From: Phycisphaeraceae bacterium
Lineage (GTDB): Bacteria; Planctomycetota; Phycisphaerae; Phycisphaerales; UBA1924
Direction of reading: 5' to 3'
Length of the DNA stretch: 64,000 nucleotides
Assembly (NCBI GenBank): GCA_019636695.1
Contig: JAHBXD010000001.1
Span: 551,661-615,660 of the forward strand
Shown: positions 25,229-33,822 of the stretch, in pieces
How the letters are laid out: every line of letters starts with the position of its first letter
Position numbering within the stretch: position 1 is the stretch's first letter
Program-made: the position numbers and the translations under genes
The notes under the pieces: generated by a model
The model's database searches: none
Seen by the model: the letters and a program-made list of their open reading frames with translations, nothing else
What the model was told of the DNA's origin: nothing

Positions 25229-26359
25229 TTGCTCCTGCATACCCCGCTGCATAAGTATCACGTCGAACATGGTGCTCAGATGGTCGAGTTTGCAGGGTGG
25301 GAGATGCCCATCCGCTACACGTCGATCGCCGATGAGCATAAGCAGGTGCGAACGAGCGGCGGCCTTTTCGATGTTTCGCACATGGGGCGCGTCAAGATCA
25401 GCGGTCGTCATGCCAGGCGCCTGCTCGAACGGCTGTGCTCGCGCAAAATTTCAGACATGCAGGCCGGCCAGTGTCGCTATTCCCTCTGCTGCAACGAGCA
25501 GGGGGGCGTGCTTGATGACGTGATCGTGTATCGCTTTGATGATGATGAGTTTCTCGTGGTAGTGAACGGCGCCAACCGCGAGAAAATGCTGGCCCATTTC
25601 GAGAAGGTTCGATCGTCAGAAGACCTGGTCGCGAAAATTGACGACCAGACGACCAAGACCGCCATGATCGCCTTTCAGGGGCCGAAGGTCATTCCCTTCA
25701 TTTCTCGTTTCTCCAGCGAAATTCCTACGCTCAAGCGCTACCGGTTCACCGTCAAGAATCTCGTCATCGCCAAGCTGACCGTCAGCCGCACGGGCTACAC
25801 CGGTGAAGACGGCGTCGAAGTCATCCTTCCCGCGAGCATGGTGGATATGGCCATGAAACTGCTGCTCAAGGATGTCGATGCCAAGGCGCCCGATGCCCTT
25901 GTCAAGCCGTGCGGTCTCGGTGCGAGAGACACCCTTCGCCTGGAAGCCGGCATGCCTTTGTATGGTCATGAGTTGGGCGAAGACATCAACGCGCTGGCGT
26001 GCGGAGTCGACTTTGCCATCAGCCTCGACAAAGACGAGGGCGAACGCGGCATTCCGTTCATCGGCATCGAGTCCCTCAAGCGAACCCGTGACGCCGGAGG
26101 CCCGGCAGAGAAGCTCGTCGGCATCGTGTGCGATGGTCGCCGCACACCGCGCCAGGGCATGCCCATCAAGCTAGATGAGCAGATCATCGGCCGAATCACA
26201 AGCGGCTGCCTCAGTCCGACACTTGACCAGCCCATAGCCATGGGTTTCGTGCGAGCCGAATTCGCCGCCCCGGGAACAGCCCTGGGTGTTGACGCCGGTC
26301 GTGCGGTGCTCGAAGGGAAGGTCGTCGCGCTGCCCTTCTACAAAGCGCCAAAAGCCTGA
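25229..26359 (+). CDS. gcvT: glycine cleavage system T protein (aminomethyltransferase)
   Basis: A 376-residue tetrahydrofolate-dependent aminomethyltransferase that takes the aminomethyl group from lipoyl-H protein, releasing ammonia and 5,10-methylene-THF. Family landmarks include MVEFAGWEMPIRY, GGLFDVSHMG, GGVLDDVIVYR, SRTGYTGEDGVEV and GLGARDTLRLEAGMPLYGHEL. The start is uncertain. Homology begins at LLHTPLHKYH; a TTG at 25229 has GGAG eight bases upstream, and a TTG at 25199 would add ten residues. No gcvH, gcvP or lipoate gene is in the window, so the rest of the complex is elsewhere. The gene is followed after 57 bases by the DUF4340-like gene, which has its own promoter signal. Confidence 0.93.
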   Translation: MLLHTPLHKYHVEHGAQMVEFAGWEMPIRYTSIADEHKQVRTSGGLFDVSHMGRVKISGRHARRLLERLCSRKISDMQAGQCRYSLCCNEQGGVLDDVIVYRFDDDEFLVVVNGANREKMLAHFEKVRSSEDLVAKIDDQTTKTAMIAFQGPKVIPFISRFSSEIPTLKRYRFTVKNLVIAKLTVSRTGYTGEDGVEVILPASMVDMAMKLLLKDVDAKAPDALVKPCGLGARDTLRLEAGMPLYGHELGEDINALACGVDFAISLDKDEGERGIPFIGIESLKRTRDAGGPAEKLVGIVCDGRRTPRQGMPIKLDEQIIGRITSGCLSPTLDQPIAMGFVRAEFAAPGTALGVDAGRAVLEGKVVALPFYKAPKA

Positions 26360-26386
26360 ACCTTCTGCGGGCAGCGGGATGCGACC

Positions 26387-26399
26387 GGCCGATTCGGCC
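26387..26399. promoter_or_regulatory. dyad GGCCGA-T-TCGGCC between gcvT and the DUF4340-like gene
   Basis: Perfect six-base arms flank one base. The dyad ends six bases before the TACACT -10 candidate, so a bound regulator would block that promoter. It could also act as a small hairpin after gcvT. Confidence 0.3.
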
Positions 26400-26404
26400 A
26401 TCAC

Positions 26405-26410
26405 TACACT
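26405..26410 (+). promoter_or_regulatory. candidate -10 element (TACACT) placed for a leaderless start
   Basis: TACACT is exactly six bases before the ATG at 26417, and there is no Shine-Dalgarno sequence between them. Confidence 0.45.
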
Positions 26411-26416
26411 CTCGCT

Positions 26417-27838
26417 ATGACCAGGCGTGTCGTGCTGATGTGGATGATCCTGGCTGTGCTGCTCGTGGGGGCTGCAGCGGTCGTGCTTTCACCTCGATTC
26501 AGCGGCGGCCATCGCGGCGGCGGCACGCTCTTGGCATTCTCACCATCAAGCGTGCATGAACTGATCATCACCGGCCCCGATTGGCATCGGGCTTATCACT
26601 TCCGTCGAGTCGATGGTCGGTGGCATCTTCGCATGCCTCCGGCAGGTTCACCGCCGGAATCGGTGACGGCGTGGCCGGTGGATTCGCAGCGAGTGGATGC
26701 GGTGCTCATGATTCTCCGTGACCGGCTCGAAGCGGTCGGTGCAGCAGCGCCACCCGATGCGGCGGTGCAAGTGGTTTTGCGAGCGGGGAACGGGGAGCAT
26801 CATGTGCGATTTGAAGCCGCCGGCCCTGGCGCCAAAGTTCGTGTCTGGGGAACCGGGCCGGAGGCGACTGTGCGTCAGGGGCTTGCCGATCGTGAAGTCC
26901 GTGAGCTATTCGAGGAGCGGTCTCTGCAGACATGGCGCACGGCACTGGTCCTCCCGGATGCGGTATCGGGCGGCTCGCGGCTCATGTTGCAATCAGGGTC
27001 GCAGCAGGTGCGCCTGGGGCAGGTGCGCGGACGCTGGGCGGTGCTCGAACCGGCACTTGGGCCGGCAGACAGTGCGTTTGTCGCCGCAACACTGCGCGCG
27101 GTGGCCTCTCTTCCTGTCGCGGCATTTGAGGACTCCATCGTGCCTGATGCTCCTGAACTCGGGCTTGATCGTCCCGCCGCACGCATCCGTCTCGAACGAG
27201 ACGTGCGCACTCTTGAGGGAGAGGGCGCTGCGATGTCTACGGTGGTTTCAGAACTTGTGCTCGGGCCGTTGGCGGATGTGGGCGGAACGCACTCTCTCGG
27301 TGTGGCGCGGGCTTGGGTTGAACGAAGCAGCGCTGCGCCCGATCCCTTGTGGGGGCCGGTAGTCGTGCGAGTACCGGCGGACTATCTGCGCCCGCTGAAG
27401 GCTGATCCGCTTGCCTATGTCTCGAGAAGAGCGATAGGAGTGCAGGCTGCCGACGTGCAGACGATCGTGCTCCGCCGGATAGCGGCCGAGGACGGAGCAG
27501 CCGTGCGATTTCAGCGCACGTCGGCGGGTTGGGAATCGCAGGATGAGCGGGTGCTGCTTGAAGATGAGCAGCATTTGATGCGACTGATCACGTTGCTGAC
27601 GGAAAGCACCGCCGGAGCGATTCTGAAAGATGTACTTGCAGGGATAGAACCCCTGGCCTCCGTGGAAGTGCATGCGATCGGCCTGGGTTCACCCAGGCCA
27701 ATCCGGGTAGGCTTGCTCGAAGCTGGCGGCGTGATTCTCGCTCCGTCGCTGGTTGTTGACGATGGTTCAGGTGTGTTTCGCTTGTATGAGCGAGCACCGC
27801 TCGAATCGCTTGTGGTGTGGATTTCGCGCGGCACATAA
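26417..27838 (+). CDS. membrane-anchored DUF4340-like protein
   Basis: A 473-residue protein with one N-terminal hydrophobic helix (residues about 5-28) and a long beta-rich extracytoplasmic part. It shows the DUF4340 pattern: a repeated domain in which a WHLRMPPAGSP-like strand and turn (compare RWAVLEPALGPADSAFV) is followed by WPVDSQRVDAVLMILRDRLE, a helix that pairs with the strand. DUF4340 proteins are common next to gliding-type ABC transporter genes (GldG relatives) in planctomycetes, but no such genes are adjacent. Here it is a single gene between gcvT and the convergent antiporter. The start at 26417 has a -10 hexamer six bases upstream, so the mRNA is probably leaderless. The domain assignment is moderate. 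Confidence 0.6.
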   Translation: MTRRVVLMWMILAVLLVGAAAVVLSPRFSGGHRGGGTLLAFSPSSVHELIITGPDWHRAYHFRRVDGRWHLRMPPAGSPPESVTAWPVDSQRVDAVLMILRDRLEAVGAAAPPDAAVQVVLRAGNGEHHVRFEAAGPGAKVRVWGTGPEATVRQGLADREVRELFEERSLQTWRTALVLPDAVSGGSRLMLQSGSQQVRLGQVRGRWAVLEPALGPADSAFVAATLRAVASLPVAAFEDSIVPDAPELGLDRPAARIRLERDVRTLEGEGAAMSTVVSELVLGPLADVGGTHSLGVARAWVERSSAAPDPLWGPVVVRVPADYLRPLKADPLAYVSRRAIGVQAADVQTIVLRRIAAEDGAAVRFQRTSAGWESQDERVLLEDEQHLMRLITLLTESTAGAILKDVLAGIEPLASVEVHAIGLGSPRPIRVGLLEAGGVILAPSLVVDDGSGVFRLYERAPLESLVVWISRGT

Positions 27839-27856
27839 GCCCATCAGCCGCAACAC

Positions 27857-29617
27857 TCACGATGGCGCGCCCGTCGGCGGCTGAGGTGTTTCGGGCACGG
27901 GGTTCATCGCGGCGAGCCGGGTGAGCACCTGTGCGGCCATCGCTTCAGCGGTAACGAGTTCTTCGATCACCACATGCGTTGCACCCAGCCCCCGCGCGGC
28001 AAGCCCGCGGCTGGTCGCAAACGCCCGAGCGACGATCATCGCTCGCGGCGCCATCTGCCGGGCGAGGCGCACCGCACGCAGCATCGCCGCGTCGTCAGGA
28101 ATCGCCATCACGACGCATCGGGCATGTTCGATACCTGCCGAACGCAGCACCTCTTCGTTGGCGGCATCGCCGTAGAACGCCGCACGCCCGAGGCGACGCT
28201 GTTTCATGACCGTCGTCGGATTCAACTCGACAATGCTGTATGGAACACCGGCAACGTGAAGTTTGTCGGCAACCGCGCGCCCGACCGGTCCGAAACCTGC
28301 GATCACGACATGATCGCGAAGGAATTGGGGTGTATCCGCCGCATCGTCGCCGTCTTCAGGGAGCGGCTGTCTTGATGACATCCGCAGACTCGATTGTGCC
28401 AGCCAGGGCGCTGTCGGCAGCACCTTGCTGAGTTTGTTGGAAACGGGCTGGGCGACCCCGATCACACCTGGAGTCGCGATCAACAGCAAGGCGGTCAGCC
28501 CGATGAAAACCGATTCCTGCCGCGGCGACAGCAACCCCTCTGCCGCGGCGACATTGACGACCACGAGGCTGAACTCTCCGGTTTGAAACAGCACGATGCT
28601 GGTCATCGCGGTGATGTGAATCGATGCGCCAAGGCCCCACGCCGCGATCGCCATGCTGATGATCTTGATCAGCGCGACGAGCACGGCGCCGATCGCCACG
28701 ATCCAGGCGTCTGAAGCCAGCGCCGCCAGATCGACCCCAAGCCCGACAGCCGTAAAAAACACGGCCATGAAGAGATCTCTCAGCGGGGCAAGCTGCCCGG
28801 CAAGTTCAAAACGCACAGGTGTACCGGCGAGCACAAAGCCCGCGATGAATGCGCCGAGGGCCGGGCTCATGCCGACCGCCCCGGTCACGGCGGCCGCCGC
28901 AAGCGCAACCGCCGCCGAGATCACCAGCATGACTTCAGTGGAGACTTGGGCGGCGATAGTCAAGAGTCGCGGCAGAATCAGTGTCGAAAGCAGGATGAAC
29001 CCGGTGATGATGGCGATCGACGCGGCGACTTGCCCCGCGCCGTGCCACACTGAAACCTGTGATGCAGCCTCATCGGTCGCGCCGGCGGAAGCAACGCGGG
29101 CGAGGACCGGAATCAGCGCAAGCATGCCGATTGTCAGCAGGTCTTGAACGATCAAAACCCCGAAAGAAACTCTTCCCCACGATGTTTCGAGTTCTCGTCG
29201 CGCCTGAAGCGTTCGCAGCACGACTGCGGTCGAGGTTTGTGCAACAGCCATGGCGATGGCGATCGCTGCCGTCCAGTGCAGGCCGAAGAGCATCGCCGTC
29301 GGTGTAGCAAAGGCCATCATCAGTATGGTGGAGCCGAGCCCGAGGGCAATGATCGCCCCCGCCCCTCGCGTGATGGCATCACGGTCGAGGTTCAACCCGA
29401 TGCCGAACATGAGAAGCACGACGGCGATCTGCTGAATCGAGCCGATGTCCGAAGTCGGTGTGCGCATCGCTCCCAGCAGCACACCCGCGATCAGATATCC
29501 CGGGATCGCCGAAAGCTTCAACCTGCCCAGAAGGAGGCTCGCGATCCCTGCCGCCATCAGAAGCAGCAGCAGATCGACGGCCATTCCCGAGCCTGATTGC
29601 GCCTGTGCGAGCGTCAT
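27857..29617 (-). CDS. monovalent cation:proton antiporter-2 with TrkA-N domain
   Basis: A 586-residue inner-membrane transporter. Residues 1 to about 390 hold some twelve transmembrane helices of the sodium/hydrogen exchanger superfamily, with the region GIGLNLDRDAI and GAFIAGFVLAGTP typical of the CPA2 group. Residues about 430-570 form an RCK/TrkA-N domain with the nucleotide-binding motif GFGPVGRAVADKL and VELNPTTV. The layout matches YbaL/KefB proteins that exchange potassium for protons, gated by the RCK domain. The ATG at 29617 follows GGGAGGG. The extra upstream frame to 29683 overlaps the TPR lipoprotein gene by a few bases and is not supported. The gene lies 62 bases after that lipoprotein gene on the same strand. 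Confidence 0.9.
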   Translation of the reverse strand: MTLAQAQSGSGMAVDLLLLLMAAGIASLLLGRLKLSAIPGYLIAGVLLGAMRTPTSDIGSIQQIAVVLLMFGIGLNLDRDAITRGAGAIIALGLGSTILMMAFATPTAMLFGLHWTAAIAIAMAVAQTSTAVVLRTLQARRELETSWGRVSFGVLIVQDLLTIGMLALIPVLARVASAGATDEAASQVSVWHGAGQVAASIAIITGFILLSTLILPRLLTIAAQVSTEVMLVISAAVALAAAAVTGAVGMSPALGAFIAGFVLAGTPVRFELAGQLAPLRDLFMAVFFTAVGLGVDLAALASDAWIVAIGAVLVALIKIISMAIAAWGLGASIHITAMTSIVLFQTGEFSLVVVNVAAAEGLLSPRQESVFIGLTALLLIATPGVIGVAQPVSNKLSKVLPTAPWLAQSSLRMSSRQPLPEDGDDAADTPQFLRDHVVIAGFGPVGRAVADKLHVAGVPYSIVELNPTTVMKQRRLGRAAFYGDAANEEVLRSAGIEHARCVVMAIPDDAAMLRAVRLARQMAPRAMIVARAFATSRGLAARGLGATHVVIEELVTAEAMAAQVLTRLAAMNPVPETPQPPTGAPS

Positions 29618-29679
29618 GCACCCTCCCGCGGATCTTCTGGATGACAGGGCCGGCCGCGTGCGCCAAGCATGCGGTTGCG

Positions 29680-30705
29680 TCAACCATACCGACGCACAAG
29701 CTCGACGATCGGTGTCTGGCGCGGTTCGATCTGAAGCGATCGACGCAGCAGGCGAATCGCCTCATCGCGGGATTGCAGGTCGGTGGCCTGGCTCCATTCA
29801 TACCGGTTGAGCAAACACACCGCCAGGCCGTTCATGGCGGGATAGTGGTTGCCGTCCAGGCGCAATGCCTCGCTGAAAGCCTGCTCGGCTTTCTCATACT
29901 GACGCATGCGAAAGCGGGCTGCTCCGAGACGTTCAAGCGCCACAGCCGAAGGTTCGCTTCGAATAACTTCTTCAAGCGTGTTGATCGCTTCAGCATGACG
30001 GCCTTCTCGGCTCAGGCTGTCCGCCCAGTTCAAGAGCAGGGGCGGGCTGAGTTCCATCAACTCGGAAGCCTGCTGATATTCCGCAACAGCCGAGGCATGA
30101 TCGCCGAGCGCCGCATACACCGCGCCGAGGTTAGCCCGTGCAGGGCCTGACCGGGTGTTCAGACGAACCGCCCGAACGGCATACACCTGCGCTTGCCGGG
30201 GCTCGCCGAGTTGCAGATAGGCCGTCGCCAGGTTGAGGTTGGTATCAAAATCATTCGGGCGGATCGCCAGAGCACGCAGATACGCCCTCACGGCCTCGGC
30301 AAGCCGGTTCAGAAAATGCAGGCTCAGGCCATGCCCGTATTGTGCATCAAAATTCCCAGGCTCCAGTGCGGCGGCCTGGCCGTACCGGCGTTCCGCCCGG
30401 TCGTAATCGCCCTGGCGCTGATAAATATCCGCCGCACCGAGGTATGCCACCGTCAGTTCCGGATTGACCGCAATAGCGCGCTCAAACGCGGCCAAGGCCG
30501 CGGAATCATCTCCTTGTGCGGCCAATCGCCTCGCCCGCTCGGTTTCGGTGACTCCCGCGGGAACGACCGGAGCCGGCCGCACAGGGGCATCGCGGTTAAC
30601 GCGCCGGTCGGCCGGGCGAGCCGGGTCGCGAAATAATTGGCACCCGCTCAGGCCGATCAGGCAGAGCAGCAGGGGGACACACCAGCGGCCGAATCGTCGT
30701 TCCAT
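29680..30705 (-). CDS. TPR-repeat lipoprotein
   Basis: A 341-residue lipoprotein with lipobox LSGCQ at about residue 22. After a Pro/Arg-rich linker (residues about 28-52), it contains at least six tetratricopeptide repeats, seen in FERAIAVNPELTVAYLGAADI, AEAVRAYLRALAIRPNDFDT and QAFSEALRLDGNHYPAMNGL-type units. Such proteins are periplasmic or outer-membrane scaffolds, similar to PilW- or NlpI-type lipoproteins, but no pilus gene is nearby. It is followed by the antiporter gene on the same strand and preceded by nfo with a 116-base gap. Mutual involvement is not implied. The start ATG at 30705 has no clear Shine-Dalgarno sequence. Confidence 0.8.
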   Translation of the reverse strand: MERRFGRWCVPLLLCLIGLSGCQLFRDPARPADRRVNRDAPVRPAPVVPAGVTETERARRLAAQGDDSAALAAFERAIAVNPELTVAYLGAADIYQRQGDYDRAERRYGQAAALEPGNFDAQYGHGLSLHFLNRLAEAVRAYLRALAIRPNDFDTNLNLATAYLQLGEPRQAQVYAVRAVRLNTRSGPARANLGAVYAALGDHASAVAEYQQASELMELSPPLLLNWADSLSREGRHAEAINTLEEVIRSEPSAVALERLGAARFRMRQYEKAEQAFSEALRLDGNHYPAMNGLAVCLLNRYEWSQATDLQSRDEAIRLLRRSLQIEPRQTPIVELVRRYG

Positions 30706-30760
30706 GCGTAGCTCTCGTCTCGCAGCTCCGGCTCGGGGGAGCCTACGTCCGCCCTCCCCT

Positions 30761-30776
30761 CCGGGGTTCGCCCCGG
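30761..30776 (-). terminator. short hairpin between nfo and the TPR lipoprotein gene
   Basis: CCGGGG and CCCCGG pair around a four-base loop (TTCG on the plus strand, CGAA on the minus strand). It lies about 45 bases past the nfo stop. No T-run follows, so it may be an attenuating or mRNA-stabilising hairpin. Confidence 0.3.
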
Positions 30777-30821
30777 TAAGGTATCCATCGGTTCACCAAC
30801 ACCCGAATCGGGAGTGGATCC

Positions 30822-31970
30822 TTAGCTCTTGCGAGGGGGTTTGCGGCGGCCCGACTTGGAAGTCGGCATTTTTTCTCTCGGCTGGCTGCCACCGGACTTC
30901 GAAAGAGGTTTGGCAGACTTTGTGGAGTTGGGCTTACCCGCAAGGCCCTTCGGCGCCTTTCCCGCAGATGACGATCGTTTCGCCGAGGGCTTCGCATCTG
31001 ACGTGCCCGTGCGGTCGCTGGGCGGGCGGCTGGATGACCTGTGGGAAGGCGGGGCTGGTGGAATCCCTGGAGTTGGCGAGTCTTGGATCGCCCGGAGTCG
31101 TTCGAGGTTCACAAGGTCCATCGGGCGGCCATCTGGAGCGGTCTCTTTCGGAGTTTCCAAGATCTTGGGGATGCAACGAAGTTTGGGATGATTGACAAAT
31201 GCGGCGAAACCGCTTTCAGCCAAGTGTGTCGGGTCGGTCCCGGTTCCAATGGTGCCCTCACCGATATGAGCGTGACGATCGACCCGGCTGCCGCACGCAC
31301 CTTTGGAATCGTTCAAATGGACCACTTTGAGATGCACAAGTCCGCATTCGGCATCAAACCGTCGGAGAAAAACCTCCGCATTCGCTCGCGTCGAGAGGTC
31401 GTATCCGCCGGCATGCAGGTGGCACGAGTCGAGGCAATAACCGATACGTTCGGGCACCCCTGTGGCGTCGATGATGGCAGCCCGCAACGCGGCAAGCTCC
31501 TCGAGTGTCCTTCCGAGATGTGAACCGGAACCGGCGGTATCTTCAAGGCAGCAGACTGTTCGGTAGCCCCGGGTGCCTATGAAAAGCTCGTGATATGCCG
31601 CAGCGATCCGCGCTATCCCCTGTTCAGGGGAGCTCGTCGTATAGGCCCCGGGATGATGGACGAGGAACGGGATCGCGAGCATTTCGCAACGCTCGATTTC
31701 ATCGAGCATCAGGTTGATGCTTTTTTTCCACAAGGTGTCATCTGGCGAGGCGAGATTGATGAGATACGAGGCATGGCTGACGGTGCGGTCGAACCAGCCG
31801 AGCTGAGACAGGTTTTCCCGCCAATCGCGGACCACCCCCTGATCAAGGGGTTTAGCATGCCATTGCTGCTGGTTCTTGGTGAAGACTTGCACCGTGTCGA
31901 GGCCGAGAGCCTGGGCTTCGGCCAAGGCGTTGAGCATCGAGCCTGCGATCGAGAGGTGTGAGCCGTACAT
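30822..31970 (-). CDS. nfo: endonuclease IV (AP endonuclease) with basic C-terminal tail
   Basis: A 382-residue Zn-dependent endonuclease that cuts the backbone at abasic sites in base-excision repair. The metal-binding segments of the TIM barrel are visible: LVHHPGAY, CLEDTAG, YCLDSCHLHAGG, VVHLNDSKGACGSRVDRHAHIGEG and the final LETPKE. The catalytic core ends at about residue 295, near the usual family size of 280-300. Beyond it lie about 85 residues rich in Pro, Ser, Lys and Arg, with no predicted fold, which may increase DNA binding. The ATG at 31970 has TAGGCT seven bases upstream and no Shine-Dalgarno sequence, so it may be leaderless. It is divergent from the RRM gene. Confidence 0.9.
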   Translation of the reverse strand: MYGSHLSIAGSMLNALAEAQALGLDTVQVFTKNQQQWHAKPLDQGVVRDWRENLSQLGWFDRTVSHASYLINLASPDDTLWKKSINLMLDEIERCEMLAIPFLVHHPGAYTTSSPEQGIARIAAAYHELFIGTRGYRTVCCLEDTAGSGSHLGRTLEELAALRAAIIDATGVPERIGYCLDSCHLHAGGYDLSTRANAEVFLRRFDAECGLVHLKVVHLNDSKGACGSRVDRHAHIGEGTIGTGTDPTHLAESGFAAFVNHPKLRCIPKILETPKETAPDGRPMDLVNLERLRAIQDSPTPGIPPAPPSHRSSSRPPSDRTGTSDAKPSAKRSSSAGKAPKGLAGKPNSTKSAKPLSKSGGSQPREKMPTSKSGRRKPPRKS

Positions 31971-31977
31971 GGGGGGT

Positions 31978-31983
31978 AGCCTA
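31978..31983 (-). promoter_or_regulatory. candidate -10 element (TAGGCT) upstream of nfo
   Basis: TAGGCT on the minus strand ends seven bases before the ATG at 31970. The hexamer is a poorer match to TATAAT than the other cases, so the call is tentative. Confidence 0.3.
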
Positions 31984-32065
31984 ACCGACGCGAGGGGCGC
32001 TCGACCGAAGAGGGCTCGCCCTCGTGGGGAGCTGGAAAACCGAAATACGCATGTGATGGTTGGGG

Positions 32066-32094
32066 TTGCCCGCTGGAGGTCTTCGGACTATACT
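32066..32094 (+). promoter_or_regulatory. sigma-70-like promoter of the RRM protein gene
   Basis: TTGCCC (32066-32071) and TATACT (32089-32094) are separated by 17 bases, close to consensus for a housekeeping promoter. Transcription from about 32101 would give a leader of roughly 110 bases before the ATG at 32214. Confidence 0.6.
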
Positions 32095-32213
32095 CGGGTT
32101 GATCTCGCAGTCGTCCAAGTCCGGTGTCGGATGGGCATTCAGGTCACCGAAGCTTTCTCTGCCCGAGTTCAAGCAGCGGTATCAAAGTCAAGGGCAGTTG
32201 AGAAAGCTCGAAA

Positions 32214-32591
32214 ATGAAGCTTTACGTTGGGAATCTTTCTTTTGGTACGTCCGAAGCTCAGCTCCGTGAACTGTTCTCGGAGTTCGGCGATGTCGCTTCG
32301 GCCACGCTGGTGATGGATCGGGAAACCGGTCGTCCTCGTGGATTCGGATTTGTTGAGTTCAACAACGACGAAGATGCTCGCGCCGCGATCGAGGGCATGC
32401 ACGGCCGCAACATCGATGGCCGTGACCTGACCGTCAACGAGGCTCGTCCGCGTGAAGATCGCGGCGGCGGCGGTGGCGGCGGTCGTGGCTTCGGCGGCGG
32501 CGGCGGTGGTGGTGGCCGCGGCGGCTTCGGCGGCGGTCGTGGCGGCGGCGGCGGCGGTGGCGGCCGTGGTGGTCGCGGCGGCGGCTGGTAA
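32214..32591 (+). CDS. glycine-rich RRM RNA-binding protein
   Basis: A 125-residue cytoplasmic RNA-binding protein. Residues 1-80 form one RNA recognition motif with RNP2 LYVGNL and RNP1 RGFGFVEF, carrying the aromatic residues that stack on RNA bases. The last 45 residues are nearly all Gly and Arg (RGG-like). This architecture matches bacterial and cyanobacterial Rbp proteins, often induced by cold and controlled by a long leader. Here the leader would be about 110 bases. The gene is monocistronic, with a strong terminator after it. No Shine-Dalgarno sequence stands out; the start was chosen because RNP2 begins at residue 3, as in relatives. Confidence 0.92.
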   Translation: MKLYVGNLSFGTSEAQLRELFSEFGDVASATLVMDRETGRPRGFGFVEFNNDEDARAAIEGMHGRNIDGRDLTVNEARPREDRGGGGGGGRGFGGGGGGGGRGGFGGGRGGGGGGGGRGGRGGGW

Positions 32592-32627
32592 ACCCTGCTC
32601 GCTTACAAAGCAGATCGAACATCTCAT

Positions 32628-32660
32628 GGGGCGCGGCCAAATGCCGCGCCCCTTGTTTTT
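32628..32660 (+). terminator. Rho-independent terminator of the RRM gene
   Basis: A perfect ten-base stem, GGGGCGCGGC with GCCGCGCCCC, has a five-base loop and is followed by TTGTTTTT. It is 37 bases past the stop codon. Confidence 0.9.
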
Positions 32661-32765
32661 GTCGTGTGAGCATCGGGCGAGCGAGCAAGCGAAGGTCTCG
32701 TGCACGGTGCAGGCCGAATGCGCTGGGAAGTAGTTCAGCGCACCGCAGCAAGCGGGCGGGTCGAC

Positions 32766-32771
32766 TATCAT
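32766..32771 (+). promoter_or_regulatory. candidate -10 element (TATCAT) placed for a leaderless start
   Basis: TATCAT ends six bases before the GTG at 32778. No Shine-Dalgarno sequence lies between. Confidence 0.45.
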
Positions 32772-32777
32772 CGCCCT

Positions 32778-33749
32778 GTGAGCATCAGACGAATACTCGT
32801 GACGGGCGGGGCAGGTTTCCTGGGTTCGCATTTGTGCGAGCGGCTGGTGCGCGCTGGCGAAGATGTGATCTGCCTGGACAACTTTTTCACGAGCCAGAAA
32901 AGCAATGTGGCGCACCTGCTCTCTGAGCCGAATTTTGAGTTGATCCGCCACGATATCACGCATCCGATTTTTCTTGAAGTCGATGAAATCTATAACCTGG
33001 CGTGCCCTGCGGCGCCAGGTCACTATCAATACAACCCGATCAAGACGATGAAGACGAGCGTGCTCGGCGCGATCAACGTGCTCGGGCTGGCCAAGCGCTG
33101 CGGAGCGAAGGTGCTTCAGGCATCGACAAGCGAAGTCTACGGAGATCCCGATCAGCATCCGCAACGCGAGACCTACTGGGGCCATGTCAACCCGATCGGC
33201 CCGCGTGCGTGCTACGACGAAGGCAAGCGCGCTGCCGAAACCCTGTTCTTTGATTACCGCCGCATGAATCGTGTGCGCACCAAGGTCGTGCGGATCTTCA
33301 ACACCTATGGCCCGCGCATGCATCCCTTCGACGGCCGGGTCGTGAGCAATTTCATCCGCCAGGCGCTGCGAGGCGAAGACATCACGCTTTTCGGTGACGG
33401 CGAACAGACGCGTTCGTTCTGCTATGTCGATGATCTGATTGACGGCCTGATGCGCATGATGGCCGCACCCGACGAAGAGGCCGGGCCGATCAACCTCGGC
33501 AACCCCGATGAGTTCACGATTCGTCGTCTTGCCGAGTTGTGCATCGAGCGCACCGGGTCGAAGGCGGGCATTGTGCATCGCCCCATGCCCGAAGACGACC
33601 CCCGCCAGCGACAGCCCGACATCACGCTCGCCAGAGATCGCCTCGGGTGGGCACCGACAGTCGGGCTTGAAGCCGGGCTTGATCGGACGATCGCCTGGTT
33701 CCGGTCGATTCGCCTTGAAGACTACCGAGCGCCAACGCCGAACTACTGA
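32778..33749 (+). CDS. UDP-glucuronate decarboxylase (UDP-xylose synthase)
   Basis: A 323-residue NAD-dependent enzyme of the extended short-chain dehydrogenase family. It converts UDP-glucuronate to UDP-xylose, a sugar donor for polysaccharide or glycoprotein assembly. The nucleotide-binding motif [10 protein letters not shown] is at the N-terminus. [10 protein letters not shown] and the catalytic YDEGKR (Tyr-x-x-x-Lys) are in the expected order, as is [10 protein letters not shown]. The sequence closely follows the UXS/SDR6 group and is near full length without the N-terminal membrane segment of animal enzymes. The start is a GTG at 32778, with the -10 hexamer TATCAT six bases before it. 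The next gene, tyrS, begins 73 bases downstream with its own promoter signal. No sugar transferase is adjacent. Confidence 0.92.
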   Translation: MSIRRILVTGGAGFLGSHLCERLVRAGEDVICLDNFFTSQKSNVAHLLSEPNFELIRHDITHPIFLEVDEIYNLACPAAPGHYQYNPIKTMKTSVLGAINVLGLAKRCGAKVLQASTSEVYGDPDQHPQRETYWGHVNPIGPRACYDEGKRAAETLFFDYRRMNRVRTKVVRIFNTYGPRMHPFDGRVVSNFIRQALRGEDITLFGDGEQTRSFCYVDDLIDGLMRMMAAPDEEAGPINLGNPDEFTIRRLAELCIERTGSKAGIVHRPMPEDDPRQRQPDITLARDRLGWAPTVGLEAGLDRTIAWFRSIRLEDYRAPTPNY

Positions 33750-33809
33750 TCCTGCCGCGAGTTTCGGTGCGAACGGGTGATACCGAGGGCTTGCGGCGTG
33801 ATCTGAGCG

Positions 33810-33815
33810 TATCGT
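33810..33815 (+). promoter_or_regulatory. candidate -10 element (TATCGT) upstream of tyrS
   Basis: TATCGT ends seven bases before the tyrS ATG at 33823. There is no Shine-Dalgarno sequence. A leaderless tyrS mRNA would also mean no T-box leader. Confidence 0.3.
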
Positions 33816-33822
33816 TTCGGCT

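Noticed and set aside
32460..32590. GGC/GGT-rich tract as a simple-sequence repeat
   Set aside because: It encodes the RGG-like tail of the RRM protein, so it is part of a known domain pattern.
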